Assembly (NCBI GenBank): GCA_009778235.1
Contig: WRKE01000313.1
Coordinates: 1-28,434 of the forward strand
Reading direction: 5' to 3'
Source: Pseudomonadota bacterium
GTDB lineage: Bacteria; Desulfobacterota; Desulfobulbia; Desulfobulbales; Desulfobulbaceae
Length of the DNA: 28,434 bases
In this document: positions 1 to 7,496 of the stretch, in pieces
Layout: every line of letters starts with the position of its first letter
Position numbering within the stretch: the stretch's first letter is position 1
Translations under genes and position numbers: made by a program
The notes under the pieces: model-generated
What the model saw: only the letters and a program-made list of their open reading frames with translations
Told to the model about the DNA's origin: nothing
Databases searched by the model: none

Positions 1-324
1 GTTGACCGCATGGTGGAGAAACCGGCGCCCGGCACCTGCAGTTCGGACATGGCCATCATTGGCCGTTACCTGTTGATGCCAGAAATTTTTGAATTCCTTG
101 AAAGAACCACCCCGGGCCACGGCGGCGAGATCCAGTTGACCGATGCCCTTCTGGCCCTTTCCAACAAGCGCGGCATGTATGCTTACGAATTCAACGGCAA
201 GCGCTACGATGCCGGTGATAAACTCGGCTACCTCAAGGCGATCGTCGATTTTGCCGTGGCCCACAACAGCCTGGGAAGGCCCTTCCGTGAGTATTTGCGC
301 AAGGTGTGCGCTGAAATAAACTGA
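1..324 (+). CDS. galU: UTP--glucose-1-phosphate uridylyltransferase, C-terminal part (partial at window edge)
   Basis: This is the C-terminal 107 residues of a GalU-type nucleotidyltransferase, open at the left edge of the window. The family makes UDP-glucose from UTP and glucose-1-phosphate in the cytoplasm, feeding LPS, glycan and trehalose synthesis. Seen here: VEKP followed by a small residue-rich turn, the IGRYLL segment, the GGEIQLTDAL stretch and a YDAGDKLGYLKA motif near the end; all are hallmarks of bacterial GalU. The reading frame continues upstream of base 1 (codons GTT GAC CGC precede the first internal ATG at 10), so no start can be given. It ends 12-24 bases before priA, so the two may be cotranscribed. 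Confidence is high for family, and lower for distinguishing GalU from close paralogues such as GalF. Confidence 0.9.
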   Translation, partial: VDRMVEKPAPGTCSSDMAIIGRYLLMPEIFEFLERTTPGHGGEIQLTDALLALSNKRGMYAYEFNGKRYDAGDKLGYLKAIVDFAVAHNSLGRPFREYLRKVCAEIN

Positions 325-336
325 CTTTTTTTCATC

Positions 337-2658
337 TTGGGGTGCCCAGTGGATGCGCTGTATGAAGTCGCGGTCGACGCACCGCTGGCCACCACCCTGA
401 CCTATTGCCAGCCCGTCGGGAGCACGGAAGCCGGGAGAATCCCGGCGGGCTGTTGCGTGCGAGTGCCATTGGGCGGGCGTCTGGCCATCGGCTATGTTCT
501 GGGCCCGGCTGAGGCGCCATCCAAGGGAGAGGCGTCCTTTGTGGTCAAGCCCATTGCCGAGGTGTTGAGCGAAGCCCCTATTTTTCCGCCAAGTCTCATT
601 GCTTTTTATCGTTGGATAGCCAACTACTACCTGCATCCCATCGGCGAAGTGCTGCGCACTGCCCTGCCGCTGGCTCCCACTTCTCGCCGCCACCGCCAGC
701 TCAAGCCCAAGACCCGTCCGATCCTGCTGCCGGGGCCATTGCTGATGCCTTTGCTTGAGGCACAGCCAAGGTTTGATGTTGATGAATTGGTTGTGCTTAT
801 CCGCACATCGCTTCAAATTTCCTTGAAAAAATCTGAGCGCAAGGTCCTGGAGTTTTTTTGCGGCGACCTGATCCGGGGCAACTATCAGCCGGTTCCCCGC
901 GCTCTGCTGCTGGAGCGTTATCCCGGTGCCGGTTCCAAGCTGCCGCACTTACAGCAGTTGGGCATCATTGAGCCAGCCAGCCAGCAGCTTTTTCGCGATC
1001 CCTTCGGCGGGTCAATGGAGGTGCAAACCACGCCCGAGCACCTGACCGCCGAACAACAACAGGTGCTGGACATCCTGCTGCCGGCCGTTGATGCCCACGC
1101 CTTTGCCCCTTTTCTGCTGTTCGGGGTGACCGGCTGCGGCAAGACCGAGGTCTATCTGCGTGGTGTCCAGCATGCCCTGGCCGCGGACAAAACCGCCCTG
1201 GTGCTGGTGCCGGAAATCGCCCTGGCAAGCCAACTGGAGGCCCATTTTCACGCCCGGTTCGGCTCCCGGTTGGCCCTGTTGCACAGCGGCCTGAGCGACG
1301 GCGAACGGTTCGACCAATGGCAAAAGGTTCTGTCCGGGGAGGCCCGGGTGGTGCTGGGGGCACGCTCGGCCGTTTTCGCCCCGCTTGCGCATCTCGGCAT
1401 CGTCATTGTCGATGAGGAGCACGAACCGGCGTATAAACAGGAAGATGGTTTGCGCTATAACGGCCGCGATCTGGCGGTATTGCGGGCCCAGATGTCGGGC
1501 TGTCCGGTGGTGCTCGGCTCGGCGACTCCTTCAGTGGTCAGCTACCACCACTGCATGCAGGGAAAATATAGGCTGCTGACCATGCACAAACGGGTGGCTG
1601 AGCAGCCTCTGCCGACGGTCGAGATTGTCGATTTGGCCACAATCAGACGATCCCGCCCTGATCTTGCCTTTTCCGATCAGTTGATCAGCGCCATGGCCGA
1701 AACTCTGGAACAGGGCAGACAAAGCCTGCTCTTTGTCAATCGCCGCGGTTTTTCCTCCTACATGGCCTGCCGCGACTGCGGTGCCATCCTCCAGTGCAAG
1801 CATTGCCTGGTCTCCCTGACCCTGCACCGGGGGCAACATACCTTGCTTTGCCATTATTGCGGATTCAGGCAACACCCTGCCACTCTTTGTCCAGCCTGCG
1901 GATCAGCACGGGTCAGTGGCGGCGGGATCGGTTCCGAGCGGATCGAAGAAGAGGTGCGGCAACTCTTTCCCGAGGCCAGGGTGGCGCGTCTGGACAGCGA
2001 CACCACCGGTAATCGCAAGCACTATCAGGCCACGCTCAGGGCAGTGCGCTCAGGGCAGATCGATATCCTGGTCGGTACCCAGATGATTGCCAAGGGGCTG
2101 CATTTTCCACGGATCACCCTGGTGGGGGTGGTCTGGGCCGATACCGGGCTGGGCATGCCCGATTACAAGGCCGCGGAGCGCACCTTTGCCCTGCTCTCGC
2201 AGGTGACCGGCCGGGCGGGACGGGGCGGCGATCCCGGCCGGGTGATTATTCAAACCTATCAACCGCGCCATTACAGTGTCGCCCTGGCCCGCCAGCATGA
2301 TTATCGGGGCTTTTACGGTCAGGAAATCTCGGTGCGTCAACCTTTGTCCTACCCGCCGTTCTCCCGGCTGGTGATCATCCGGTTCAGCGGCAGGAAAGAA
2401 GAGCGGGTGGAGCAGGCGGCGGTCCAGGTCGGCCGGTTTCTCCGTGACCATCCGCTGGTGAATAAAAGTGATATTTTAGGGCCAACCCCGTCACCGTTGG
2501 GCAAATTGAAAGACAAGGTCCGCTGGCAATTGATGATCAAGAGCCGTTCGCCGGCGATCCTGCATGCACTCTGCGAGGCGGTGCGGGCGAAACAAAAAAA
2601 ACTCTGCCCCCATGACGTGAGCTTGGGGTTTGACGTGGATCCGGAAAATATGATGTGA
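337..2658 (+). CDS. priA: Primosomal protein N' (replication restart helicase PriA)
   Basis: PriA is a 3'-to-5' superfamily 2 helicase that recognises stalled forks and loads the primosome. Seen in the 773-residue frame: an N-terminal fork-binding domain, a Walker A motif GVTGCGKT (residues about 263-270, with Cys where Ser is usual), a DEEH box at about 359-362, and a run of paired cysteines from about 478 (CRDCG, CKHC, CHYCG, CPACG) forming the two zinc sites. The late helicase motif TGRAGRG is also present. Length is near the usual 730-830. The longest frame begins with TTG at 337. An in-frame GTG at 349, preceded by GGGG about 6 bases upstream, is an equally good or better start and would give 769 residues. 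It sits just downstream of galU and is convergent with the ZraP-like gene. Confidence 0.96.
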   Translation: MGCPVDALYEVAVDAPLATTLTYCQPVGSTEAGRIPAGCCVRVPLGGRLAIGYVLGPAEAPSKGEASFVVKPIAEVLSEAPIFPPSLIAFYRWIANYYLHPIGEVLRTALPLAPTSRRHRQLKPKTRPILLPGPLLMPLLEAQPRFDVDELVVLIRTSLQISLKKSERKVLEFFCGDLIRGNYQPVPRALLLERYPGAGSKLPHLQQLGIIEPASQQLFRDPFGGSMEVQTTPEHLTAEQQQVLDILLPAVDAHAFAPFLLFGVTGCGKTEVYLRGVQHALAADKTALVLVPEIALASQLEAHFHARFGSRLALLHSGLSDGERFDQWQKVLSGEARVVLGARSAVFAPLAHLGIVIVDEEHEPAYKQEDGLRYNGRDLAVLRAQMSGCPVVLGSATPSVVSYHHCMQGKYRLLTMHKRVAEQPLPTVEIVDLATIRRSRPDLAFSDQLISAMAETLEQGRQSLLFVNRRGFSSYMACRDCGAILQCKHCLVSLTLHRGQHTLLCHYCGFRQHPATLCPACGSARVSGGGIGSERIEEEVRQLFPEARVARLDSDTTGNRKHYQATLRAVRSGQIDILVGTQMIAKGLHFPRITLVGVVWADTGLGMPDYKAAERTFALLSQVTGRAGRGGDPGRVIIQTYQPRHYSVALARQHDYRGFYGQEISVRQPLSYPPFSRLVIIRFSGRKEERVEQAAVQVGRFLRDHPLVNKSDILGPTPSPLGKLKDKVRWQLMIKSRSPAILHALCEAVRAKQKKLCPHDVSLGFDVDPENMM

Positions 2659-2794
2659 AAAGAAGAGAGGTGATTGCGAGAGGCAAGACCAAGGAGACGT
2701 CCCGGCGGCAAAGGAGGGGGGAAACCGCCGGGACGTCAGGGGAGGATGGAAAGAAAGGAGGGGGGACAACCTCTTTAGTTTTCTTGTAGCTCGG
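2659..2794. other. Intergenic region between convergent priA and ZraP-like gene, with strong hairpin
   Basis: This gap holds no convincing gene. It contains a perfect 13-bp inverted repeat (arms 2696-2708 and 2725-2737, GACGTCCCGGCGG and its complement) around a purine-rich 16-base loop. A 13-bp direct repeat AAAGGAGGGGGGA lies at 2710-2722 (inside that loop) and at 2754-2766. The second copy starts an imperfect hairpin with CCTCTTT at about 2770-2776, followed by AGTTTTC. Position between two convergent genes suggests a bidirectional terminator, although neither side has a classical long T run after the 13-bp stem. Confidence 0.7.
2696..2737. terminator. Candidate bidirectional terminator hairpin (13-bp perfect stem)
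   Basis: Arms GACGTCCCGGCGG and CCGCCGGGACGTC pair perfectly over 13 bp with a 16-base loop. It lies 38 bases after the priA stop and 58 bases after the end of the opposing ZraP-like gene. The stem is strong, but there is no T tract directly after it on either strand, so intrinsic termination is inferred mainly from position. Confidence 0.55.
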
Positions 2795-3244
2795 TTACTT
2801 ATTGAATGCTCGATGGTGACCTTCTCGCATGCCGTGACCCATCATGCCCTGGCATCCGGACTCATCGCCGCCCATGCTTCTGAACATGGGAAGGGGTAAT
2901 CCGGCTTCCTTGGCTTTGGCGCGCAACTTTTCACCCAGGTCGAACAGCTCTCCGGCCACCTGTGAGGCCTTGACCGTGTCCGGGGTGCCGGCATTCATCA
3001 AGGCCCTCATGACCGCACGTTTTTCGGCCAATTCTTTTCTGAGGGCGACAGTATCGTCCAAGAATTTGTCATGCGCTTTCCGCATGTCGGTGTTCATCAG
3101 GGCTTGGGCGGGAGCATTGGTTTGTTGATCAGGGGAAATCTGTTTGGCGGGCTCGGCTAAGGAGGCTTGACTGATCGCCAAGGTTAAACCACTGGTGAGG
3201 ATGGCTGCCAGCATCAGCTTTTTTTTGGGGGAGGTCATGTTCAT
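2795..3244 (-). CDS. ZraP-like periplasmic metal-responsive protein
   Basis: A 149-residue protein beginning at the ATG at 3244. GGAG lies about 9 bases upstream of this start; the longer frame to 3406 runs through non-coding leader and has no such site. Residues 1-29 form a signal peptide (KKK, hydrophobic LMLAAILTSGLTL, then ASLAEPA), so the protein is periplasmic. The mature part is helical and charged, with KFLDDTVALRKELAEKRAVMRAL closely resembling the ZraP/CpxP-type heavy-metal resistance fold. The C-terminus is rich in Met, His and Cys (GCQGMMGHGMREGHH), suitable for metal binding. ZraP is a zinc-dependent periplasmic chaperone and repressor of the ZraSR system in enterobacteria. Here it diverges from a ZraS-like kinase, and a sigma-54 site lies upstream. 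The exact metal is unknown. Confidence 0.85.
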   Translation of the reverse strand: MNMTSPKKKLMLAAILTSGLTLAISQASLAEPAKQISPDQQTNAPAQALMNTDMRKAHDKFLDDTVALRKELAEKRAVMRALMNAGTPDTVKASQVAGELFDLGEKLRAKAKEAGLPLPMFRSMGGDESGCQGMMGHGMREGHHRAFNK

Positions 3245-3570
3245 GGTTATCAACTCCAAGGTGGTAAGGTTGATTGGTAACTGGATTTGTTCATCCTTTG
3301 CGACAATTGTGCCAGATGGCAAGTCTATTGTTTTGTTTGTTGAAATAGCGTAATTTTTTATGTCGATCAGCTTTGTCCAGCCGCTCGGACCAAGCTGTTC
3401 GTCCACCGGGCGGCTGTATCCATCCTATCCAAGTGGCGAGGCCCATTGTGGGTAAAATGTATCCAGAACCAGATGATCATCAGCCTGAATTGGTGCCTGC
3501 CGGGGTCAATGGGCGGGGCCGCCGGTCGCGTCTTATTGCCCCTGGTGCGGTCCTTGCAGAAGAAAAGCGC
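3245..3570. other. Divergent intergenic region between ZraP-like and histidine-kinase genes
   Basis: A 326-base region between the two divergent starts. The minus-strand half carries the sigma-54 site described separately. The plus-strand half (about 3373-3570) is open in the kinase frame but encodes a Pro/Gly/Arg-rich stretch unlike a sensor N-terminus, so I treat it as leader. I see no clear sigma-70 or sigma-54 promoter for the kinase gene, and no tRNA or other RNA. Confidence 0.5.
3299..3314 (-). promoter_or_regulatory. Candidate sigma-54 (-24/-12) promoter for the ZraP-like gene
   Basis: On the minus strand the sequence reads TGGCAC-AATTG-TCGCA, matching the TGGCAC-N5-TTGCA consensus except for one base. 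It keeps the invariant GG-N10-GC spacing. Transcription would start near 3287, leaving a leader of about 45 bases to the ATG at 3244. Enterobacterial zraP is sigma-54 dependent, which supports the call by family knowledge. No activator-binding palindrome is obvious, apart from a weak CTATT/AATAG pair at 3325-3348. Confidence 0.65.
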
Positions 3571-5433
3571 ATGAAGACGAGATTTTGGCAACGTTTCAAT
3601 ACCCAATCATCCTGGGCCTCATCGCCATGGCTGCTTGCCTCCGCCGCTGGGTTGCTGCTTATGATTGTGGTTACCTTTGCCTTTCACAATCATCGGTTGG
3701 AAGAGCGGCTGATGACCAATGCCATGCTGCAAAAAGCAGCCACCCTGATGCGGGTGCTTCACTCCGGGGCAAGGGCATCATACTTCAATGATCTCAAGAA
3801 GGATTTTGGGAACAATGACTCTTGGCTCGTCCATATCCAGCGAGTCATCGATCATTTGGTCGAAGATCCGGAAGTCACTTTTATCGCCTTGGTTGATGCC
3901 AAGGGCAAGGTCATCGCGCACAGCAGTCACGCCCAGATCGGTTCCAATGCACCGTATCTCATCGCCGCCCAAGAAGATGGTGAAATGGAGGAGCATCCCC
4001 GGTTGGCGTATCGCATTGAAAGTATTCATGATTTTGGTCGAGTTTTCACCGTGTTCCGCAATTTTCCGCCAGCCTTCCCCACCATGGCGCCGGTGCTTGT
4101 CAAACCGACGTTTGAACGGCACAAAGAATTCTTGGGGCAAGCGTTCCGTAATCCAGGCAACCGGCTGCCGCCGCTGCGGATTTTCCCCGAAGGGCTCTCC
4201 CCTGATGGACAGTATTTTGCGGTGGTCGGGTTGGACATGAAGGACTTTGACCGCACCCTCGGGCGGTTGCGGATGCAGATCTTCATGCTTTCCCTTGCCA
4301 TGCTGTTGGTCGGGTTCGGCGGTTGGTTTTCCCTGTTGGCGGTGCAGGGGTATCGGGTCTCGCAGAAGACCTTGGAAGACATCCAGGCATTCACCTCGCT
4401 CTTGATCGCCAAGCTGCCGGTTGGTGTCATCGCCACCGATACCACCGGACGGATCACTACCTGGAACAGGGCCATGGCCCTGTTGATCGGTCTTGACCGG
4501 GTCGATACGGTCGGCAGGCGCCCGCAGGAGATCCTGCCCGAACAGTTGGCCGTCTTCTTTTCTCCGGAAAAACTGGTTGACGATCACCAGGAAATCTCAG
4601 CCGAACATGGTGTGCGGCTGATAGTCGGCGGGCGGCGGTGTGAGCTCCTTTGTCATCCGCTGACCATCATTGACAGCGAACAACTGTATATGGGACAAGT
4701 CCTGCTGGTTTCAGATGTGACTGAAATCAAGTCGCTGGAACAACGGATGCGGGAAAATGAACTGATGGCGGCGGTGGGAAAGATGGCGGGCGGGGTTGCC
4801 CACGAGGTGCGCAACCCCTTGAGCTCCATCAAGGGCCTGGCGCTGCTCTTGAAAAATAAGTTTGCGGCCGGCAGCAAGGAACAGGATACCGCTGACCTGT
4901 TGATTCAGGAAACCGAGCGGATGAATCGAACCATCACCGAGATGCTCAGCTTCACCCGGCCGGCGGCCTTGCATCTGGGACGGGTGGACCTGGCCCAATT
5001 GATCCGGCGCAGCCTGGAGTTGATCAAGGCGGAGGCCGAGGAAAACGGCGTGGAGACATCTCTGGAAGAACAGGCGGGACTGCTGCCGGTGCTGGGCGAT
5101 GCCGACCGCTTGCAACAGGTTGTCATGAATGTGCTGCTCAACGGCTTGCAGGCCATGGAGCAGGGCGGTACCCTGTCGGTGACGCTGGCCAACTCCGTTG
5201 ATGGCCAGTCGGTGGAAGCAAGGATCAGAGACACCGGGGTCGGCATCGCCCCTGACCTGATGGCGCAGGTCTTCTTCCCCTATTTTACGACTAAGCAGAA
5301 AGGCACCGGCATCGGTCTGGCCATATCGCAAAAAATCATCATCGAGCACGGCGGCGCCATTGAGCTGGAAAGCGAGCCCAGCCTGGGGACCACGGCGACT
5401 ATCCAGCTTCCCGCCTCCCGGCCCGAGGGATGA
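3571..5433 (+). CDS. ZraS/HydH-type sensor histidine kinase (two-component system)
   Basis: A 620-residue membrane kinase from the ATG at 3571, chosen because the hydrophobic segment follows at the expected distance. In-frame starts further upstream (e.g. 3455) add residues with no membrane or domain character. Order: TM1 about 18-38; a periplasmic sensor of about 195 residues; TM2 about 235-260; a PAS-like domain about 275-390 (LPVGVIATDTTGRITTWNRA); HisKA with the phospho-acceptor His 411 in AHEVRNPLSSIKG; then HATPase_c with N box around Asn 524, DTGVGI around 554 and a TGIGLAIS G2 box. The H box is the same as in E. coli ZraS, whose partner ZraR activates sigma-54 promoters. No response-regulator gene follows; the next gene is a convergent small ORF. 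The RBS is weak (GAAGAAAAG). Confidence 0.9.
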   Translation: MKTRFWQRFNTQSSWASSPWLLASAAGLLLMIVVTFAFHNHRLEERLMTNAMLQKAATLMRVLHSGARASYFNDLKKDFGNNDSWLVHIQRVIDHLVEDPEVTFIALVDAKGKVIAHSSHAQIGSNAPYLIAAQEDGEMEEHPRLAYRIESIHDFGRVFTVFRNFPPAFPTMAPVLVKPTFERHKEFLGQAFRNPGNRLPPLRIFPEGLSPDGQYFAVVGLDMKDFDRTLGRLRMQIFMLSLAMLLVGFGGWFSLLAVQGYRVSQKTLEDIQAFTSLLIAKLPVGVIATDTTGRITTWNRAMALLIGLDRVDTVGRRPQEILPEQLAVFFSPEKLVDDHQEISAEHGVRLIVGGRRCELLCHPLTIIDSEQLYMGQVLLVSDVTEIKSLEQRMRENELMAAVGKMAGGVAHEVRNPLSSIKGLALLLKNKFAAGSKEQDTADLLIQETERMNRTITEMLSFTRPAALHLGRVDLAQLIRRSLELIKAEAEENGVETSLEEQAGLLPVLGDADRLQQVVMNVLLNGLQAMEQGGTLSVTLANSVDGQSVEARIRDTGVGIAPDLMAQVFFPYFTTKQKGTGIGLAISQKIIIEHGGAIELESEPSLGTTATIQLPASRPEG

Positions 5434-5454
5434 GGAGGGCAGAGGCGGCGGCGA

Positions 5455-5652
5455 TCAGGGCGAAGGGGTGGGGTTGCTGAAATGCTGATCGAGAAACTCG
5501 CATTCCGCCGGGGTCAGGTCAAAACGGAGGGTAGCCTCCTGCACCACGGCCTGACGTTGTTTTTCCGGGTAGTTCTGAAAGGTTTCTCCCATCCAGATCA
5601 ACGCTTTTTTCAGTTTGGTCGATTTGGTCTGCACCGGGGATTGGGCGCTCAT
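5455..5652 (-). CDS. Small hypothetical protein (65 aa)
   Basis: I do not recognise the family. It is kept as real because AGGAGA sits 4-5 bases before the ATG at 5652, and a plausible sigma-70 promoter lies about 60 bases upstream. Composition is protein-like: charged and amphipathic (TKLKKALIWMGETF, then KQRQAVVQEATLRFDLTPAE). It is soluble, with no membrane segment or signal peptide, and probably mostly helical. The C-terminus ends in a Pro/Ser-rich tail. It is convergent with the histidine-kinase gene (21-base gap) and divergent from the AlgH-family gene. No function can be inferred. Confidence 0.65.
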   Translation of the reverse strand: MSAQSPVQTKSTKLKKALIWMGETFQNYPEKQRQAVVQEATLRFDLTPAECEFLDQHFSNPTPSP

Positions 5653-5717
5653 ATCTCTCCTGTTCTCCTTGATAGCGGTTGATTGTTGTTGAGTGTACTG
5701 TTAAAGTATTTCCTTAT

Positions 5718-5746
5718 ATTGTAGCTAACCGGCAACAAAGCGGCAA
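5718..5746 (-). promoter_or_regulatory. Candidate sigma-70 promoter for the 65-aa ORF
   Basis: On the minus strand TTGCCG (5746-5741) and TACAAT (5723-5718) are separated by exactly 17 bases, giving a start near 5711. On the plus strand an overlapping TATATT (5715-5720) could be the -10 of a promoter for the AlgH-family gene, but its -35 is poor (TTGAGT at 20-base spacing). Confidence 0.5.
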
Positions 5747-5841
5747 CAGGGATTGCGTTTCCTGCCATGTCGACGCTGGTCTTGACCGTCGATGAAGCCA
5801 GGCAGGTGCAGCGGCTTGAACAAGGAGACAAGGCGGTAGTC

Positions 5842-6393
5842 ATGGAGAGTTTGGCGGGCCACTTTCTCATTTCCACGCCCCATATGCCTGACCCCCGATT
5901 TCAGGAACAGGTGATCTATCTCTGTGCGCACAGCGATGAAGGTGCCATGGGGCTGGTGATCAACAACCCCAACCCGGCACTCACCTTGTTCGATGTCCTC
6001 CACGGCTCCAATCTGGCCATTCCCGAGGGTCCCCTGCCTCCCGTGTACCTCGGAGGACCGGTGGATGTCGATGCCGGATTCATTCTCTATGCCACCGCAA
6101 CCCCGGATCGGCATGCGGTTGAAGTGATGCCCGGCATCTATTTGAGCCGGGATTCCCGCCTGCTTGAGGATATTTCGCTCGGACAGGGGCCGAGGCATTA
6201 TCTCTTCATGCTGGGATATGCCGGCTGGGGCGCCGGTCAGCTGGAAGGAGAGTTGATGGACAACAGTTGGTTGACCGTGCCCGGCGATATCGATATTCTC
6301 TTTCATACCCCTGATGAGGAAAAATGGCGAAAATCAGCCAAGGTTTATGGGATAGATATCGCAGTGTTCGGTGATGTGATCGGCTCTGCGTAA
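5842..6393 (+). CDS. YqgE/AlgH family protein (UPF0301)
   Basis: A 183-residue cytoplasmic protein of the UPF0301 family. The ATG at 5842 gives MESLAGHFLISTPHM, matching the usual start of the family (E. coli YqgE begins similarly). A longer frame from ATG 5767 adds 25 residues without family similarity and lacks an RBS. Diagnostic segments seen: FLISTP, FQEQVIYLCAHSDEGAMGLVIN, a YLGGPV block, and LGYAGWGAGQLEGEL followed by NSWLTVPGD. The molecular function is not settled; AlgH was linked to alginate regulation in Pseudomonas. It is followed immediately by a strong terminator and then the YkgJ-type gene. Confidence 0.9.
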   Translation: MESLAGHFLISTPHMPDPRFQEQVIYLCAHSDEGAMGLVINNPNPALTLFDVLHGSNLAIPEGPLPPVYLGGPVDVDAGFILYATATPDRHAVEVMPGIYLSRDSRLLEDISLGQGPRHYLFMLGYAGWGAGQLEGELMDNSWLTVPGDIDILFHTPDEEKWRKSAKVYGIDIAVFGDVIGSA

Positions 6394-6428
6394 ATGGTCG
6401 AGCCCCTCGGCCCACCTAAGACTACCAG

Positions 6429-6459
6429 CGCCGGCCCTTGGGGACCGGCGATTTTTTTT
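6429..6459 (+). terminator. Rho-independent terminator after the AlgH-family gene
   Basis: CGCCGGCCC and GGGACCGGCG form a GC-rich stem (arms about 6429-6437 and 6441-6450) followed by A and eight T residues (6452-6459). It starts 35 bases after the AlgH stop at 6393. It also argues that the YkgJ-type gene starts at 6463, after the T run, rather than at 6394. Confidence 0.85.
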
Positions 6460-6462
6460 GCT

Positions 6463-6897
6463 ATGAATGATCAATCACCACAACCATACCAACTAAGCGA
6501 TATCTACACCTGTGCCCGATGCGGTTTCTGCTGTTTCGGTGAGACCACGGTCTCGCTTGACCAGTACGACCAGGACAGGATGGTCGCTGAGCTGAAGATG
6601 AGCCGCGAGGAGGTGGCCGCCAGGTATTGGCGAATCACCGGCTCGGTGGTGCAGATGCAAGTCCGTGACGGCCACTGCATTTTCTACCATCCAGAGCAGG
6701 GGTGCACAGTCCATGAGGGGCGTCCCTGGCGCTGCCGGCAGTGGCCGCTCCATCCGAGCATGCTGGCCGAGGAGGATAACTTTAAGACCATCACCGCCTC
6801 CTGCCCCGGATTCGTGCCAGGGATGGAATACAAAAAGTTCTGCCGGGTATTCCGGGCCCTGATGGCCCAGGGCGACACCGGCAAGTTTGCGGCATGA
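6463..6897 (+). CDS. YkgJ-type CxxCxxCC cysteine-cluster protein
   Basis: A 144-residue soluble protein with the N-terminal CARCGFCC cluster (Cys 17, 20, 23, 24), plus further cysteines around the GCTVHEGRPWRCRQWP block. This is the pattern of the zinc/iron-chelating YkgJ family (PF03692), which probably binds Zn or an Fe-S centre; the biological role is unknown. The frame extends upstream to an ATG at 6394, but that extra stretch encodes the terminator hairpin and looks untranslated, so ATG 6463 is preferred although its RBS is poor. It overlaps rlmH by ATGA at 6894-6897, implying translational coupling. Confidence 0.8.
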   Translation: MNDQSPQPYQLSDIYTCARCGFCCFGETTVSLDQYDQDRMVAELKMSREEVAARYWRITGSVVQMQVRDGHCIFYHPEQGCTVHEGRPWRCRQWPLHPSMLAEEDNFKTITASCPGFVPGMEYKKFCRVFRALMAQGDTGKFAA

Positions 6898-7361
6898 GGT
6901 TGCTTATCCCTCTGCTCGGCAAGACCAGAGAGCCGTATCTCGATGCCGGCATCCGCGATTATGCCAATCGACTCAGCCACTTTGTCCCGGTGGCCCTGCC
7001 AGTGCTCAAGGAACGCCATGGGCGCCGGGATACGGAAGACGCGATCAAGGGTGCCGAAGCGGTACAGCTGTTGGCGCAGGCTGAGGCCGCCGATTTGTGT
7101 GTGGCGCTCGATCCCGGAGGTATCTCTCCTGATTCCCATGAACTGGCCGAATGGTTGACCCAATGGCAAGAGCGGCCCATCGCCACTGTTTGTTTTCTGA
7201 TCGGTGGTCATCTGGGCTTGCACCGCTCAGTGCTGGACAGGGCCAACGTGGTCATGTCGCTTTCCCGGTTGACCTTCACCCATGAAATGACCCGGTTGAT
7301 CTTGCTGGAACAGTTGTACCGGGCCTGCACCATCAGGGCCGGGCAGAAATATCACAAATAA
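6894..7361 (+). CDS. rlmH: 23S rRNA (pseudouridine(1915)-N(3))-methyltransferase
   Basis: 155 residues, the normal length for RlmH, a SPOUT-class methyltransferase that methylates pseudouridine 1915 in helix 69 of 23S rRNA using S-adenosylmethionine. Seen: an N-terminal beta strand with YLDAGIRDYANRL, the knot region CFLIGGHLGL, the SLSRLTFTHEMTRLILLEQLYRA helix (quoted in part: LTFTHEMTRLILLEQ) and the characteristic C-terminal KYHK. The ATG overlaps the stop of the upstream CxxCxxCC gene (ATGA). Confidence 0.96.
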   Translation: MRLLIPLLGKTREPYLDAGIRDYANRLSHFVPVALPVLKERHGRRDTEDAIKGAEAVQLLAQAEAADLCVALDPGGISPDSHELAEWLTQWQERPIATVCFLIGGHLGLHRSVLDRANVVMSLSRLTFTHEMTRLILLEQLYRACTIRAGQKYHK

Positions 7362-7496
7362 CCGTTGCGATCCGGCCTCATCCCGAGATATCACTGAGAA
7401 GGCCAGAGCATCCTTGCGCTCCCTGGCGTTCTCAGCTCCATCCGGCCTCCTGGGGACGCAAGGTAGCCGCGGGGACCCCAGAAACAAAAAAAATCG
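7362..7496 (+). other. rlmH-tsaE intergenic region with hairpin and short repeats
   Basis: This gap of 135 bases holds no gene. A stem-loop at 7394-7435 pairs CTGAGAA with TTCTCAG (7 bp), then one mismatch and 5 more bp, around a 16-base loop. It is flanked by two copies of ATCCGGCCTC (7370-7379 and 7440-7449). A second inverted repeat, CTGGGG (7450-7455) with CCCCAG (7476-7481), encloses GACGCAAGGTAGCCG and is followed by an A-rich tract just before the tsaE ATG. It may be an attenuator or leader structure; no known class is firmly recognised. Confidence 0.5.

Noticed and set aside
2745..2777. Ten-codon ORF after GGGGAGG in the priA-zraP gap
   Set aside because: RBS-to-start spacing is zero and the frame is too short to support without conservation data.
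3778..4587. 269-codon minus-strand frame opposite the histidine kinase
   Set aside because: Shadow of the kinase coding frame; no RBS or recognisable domain.
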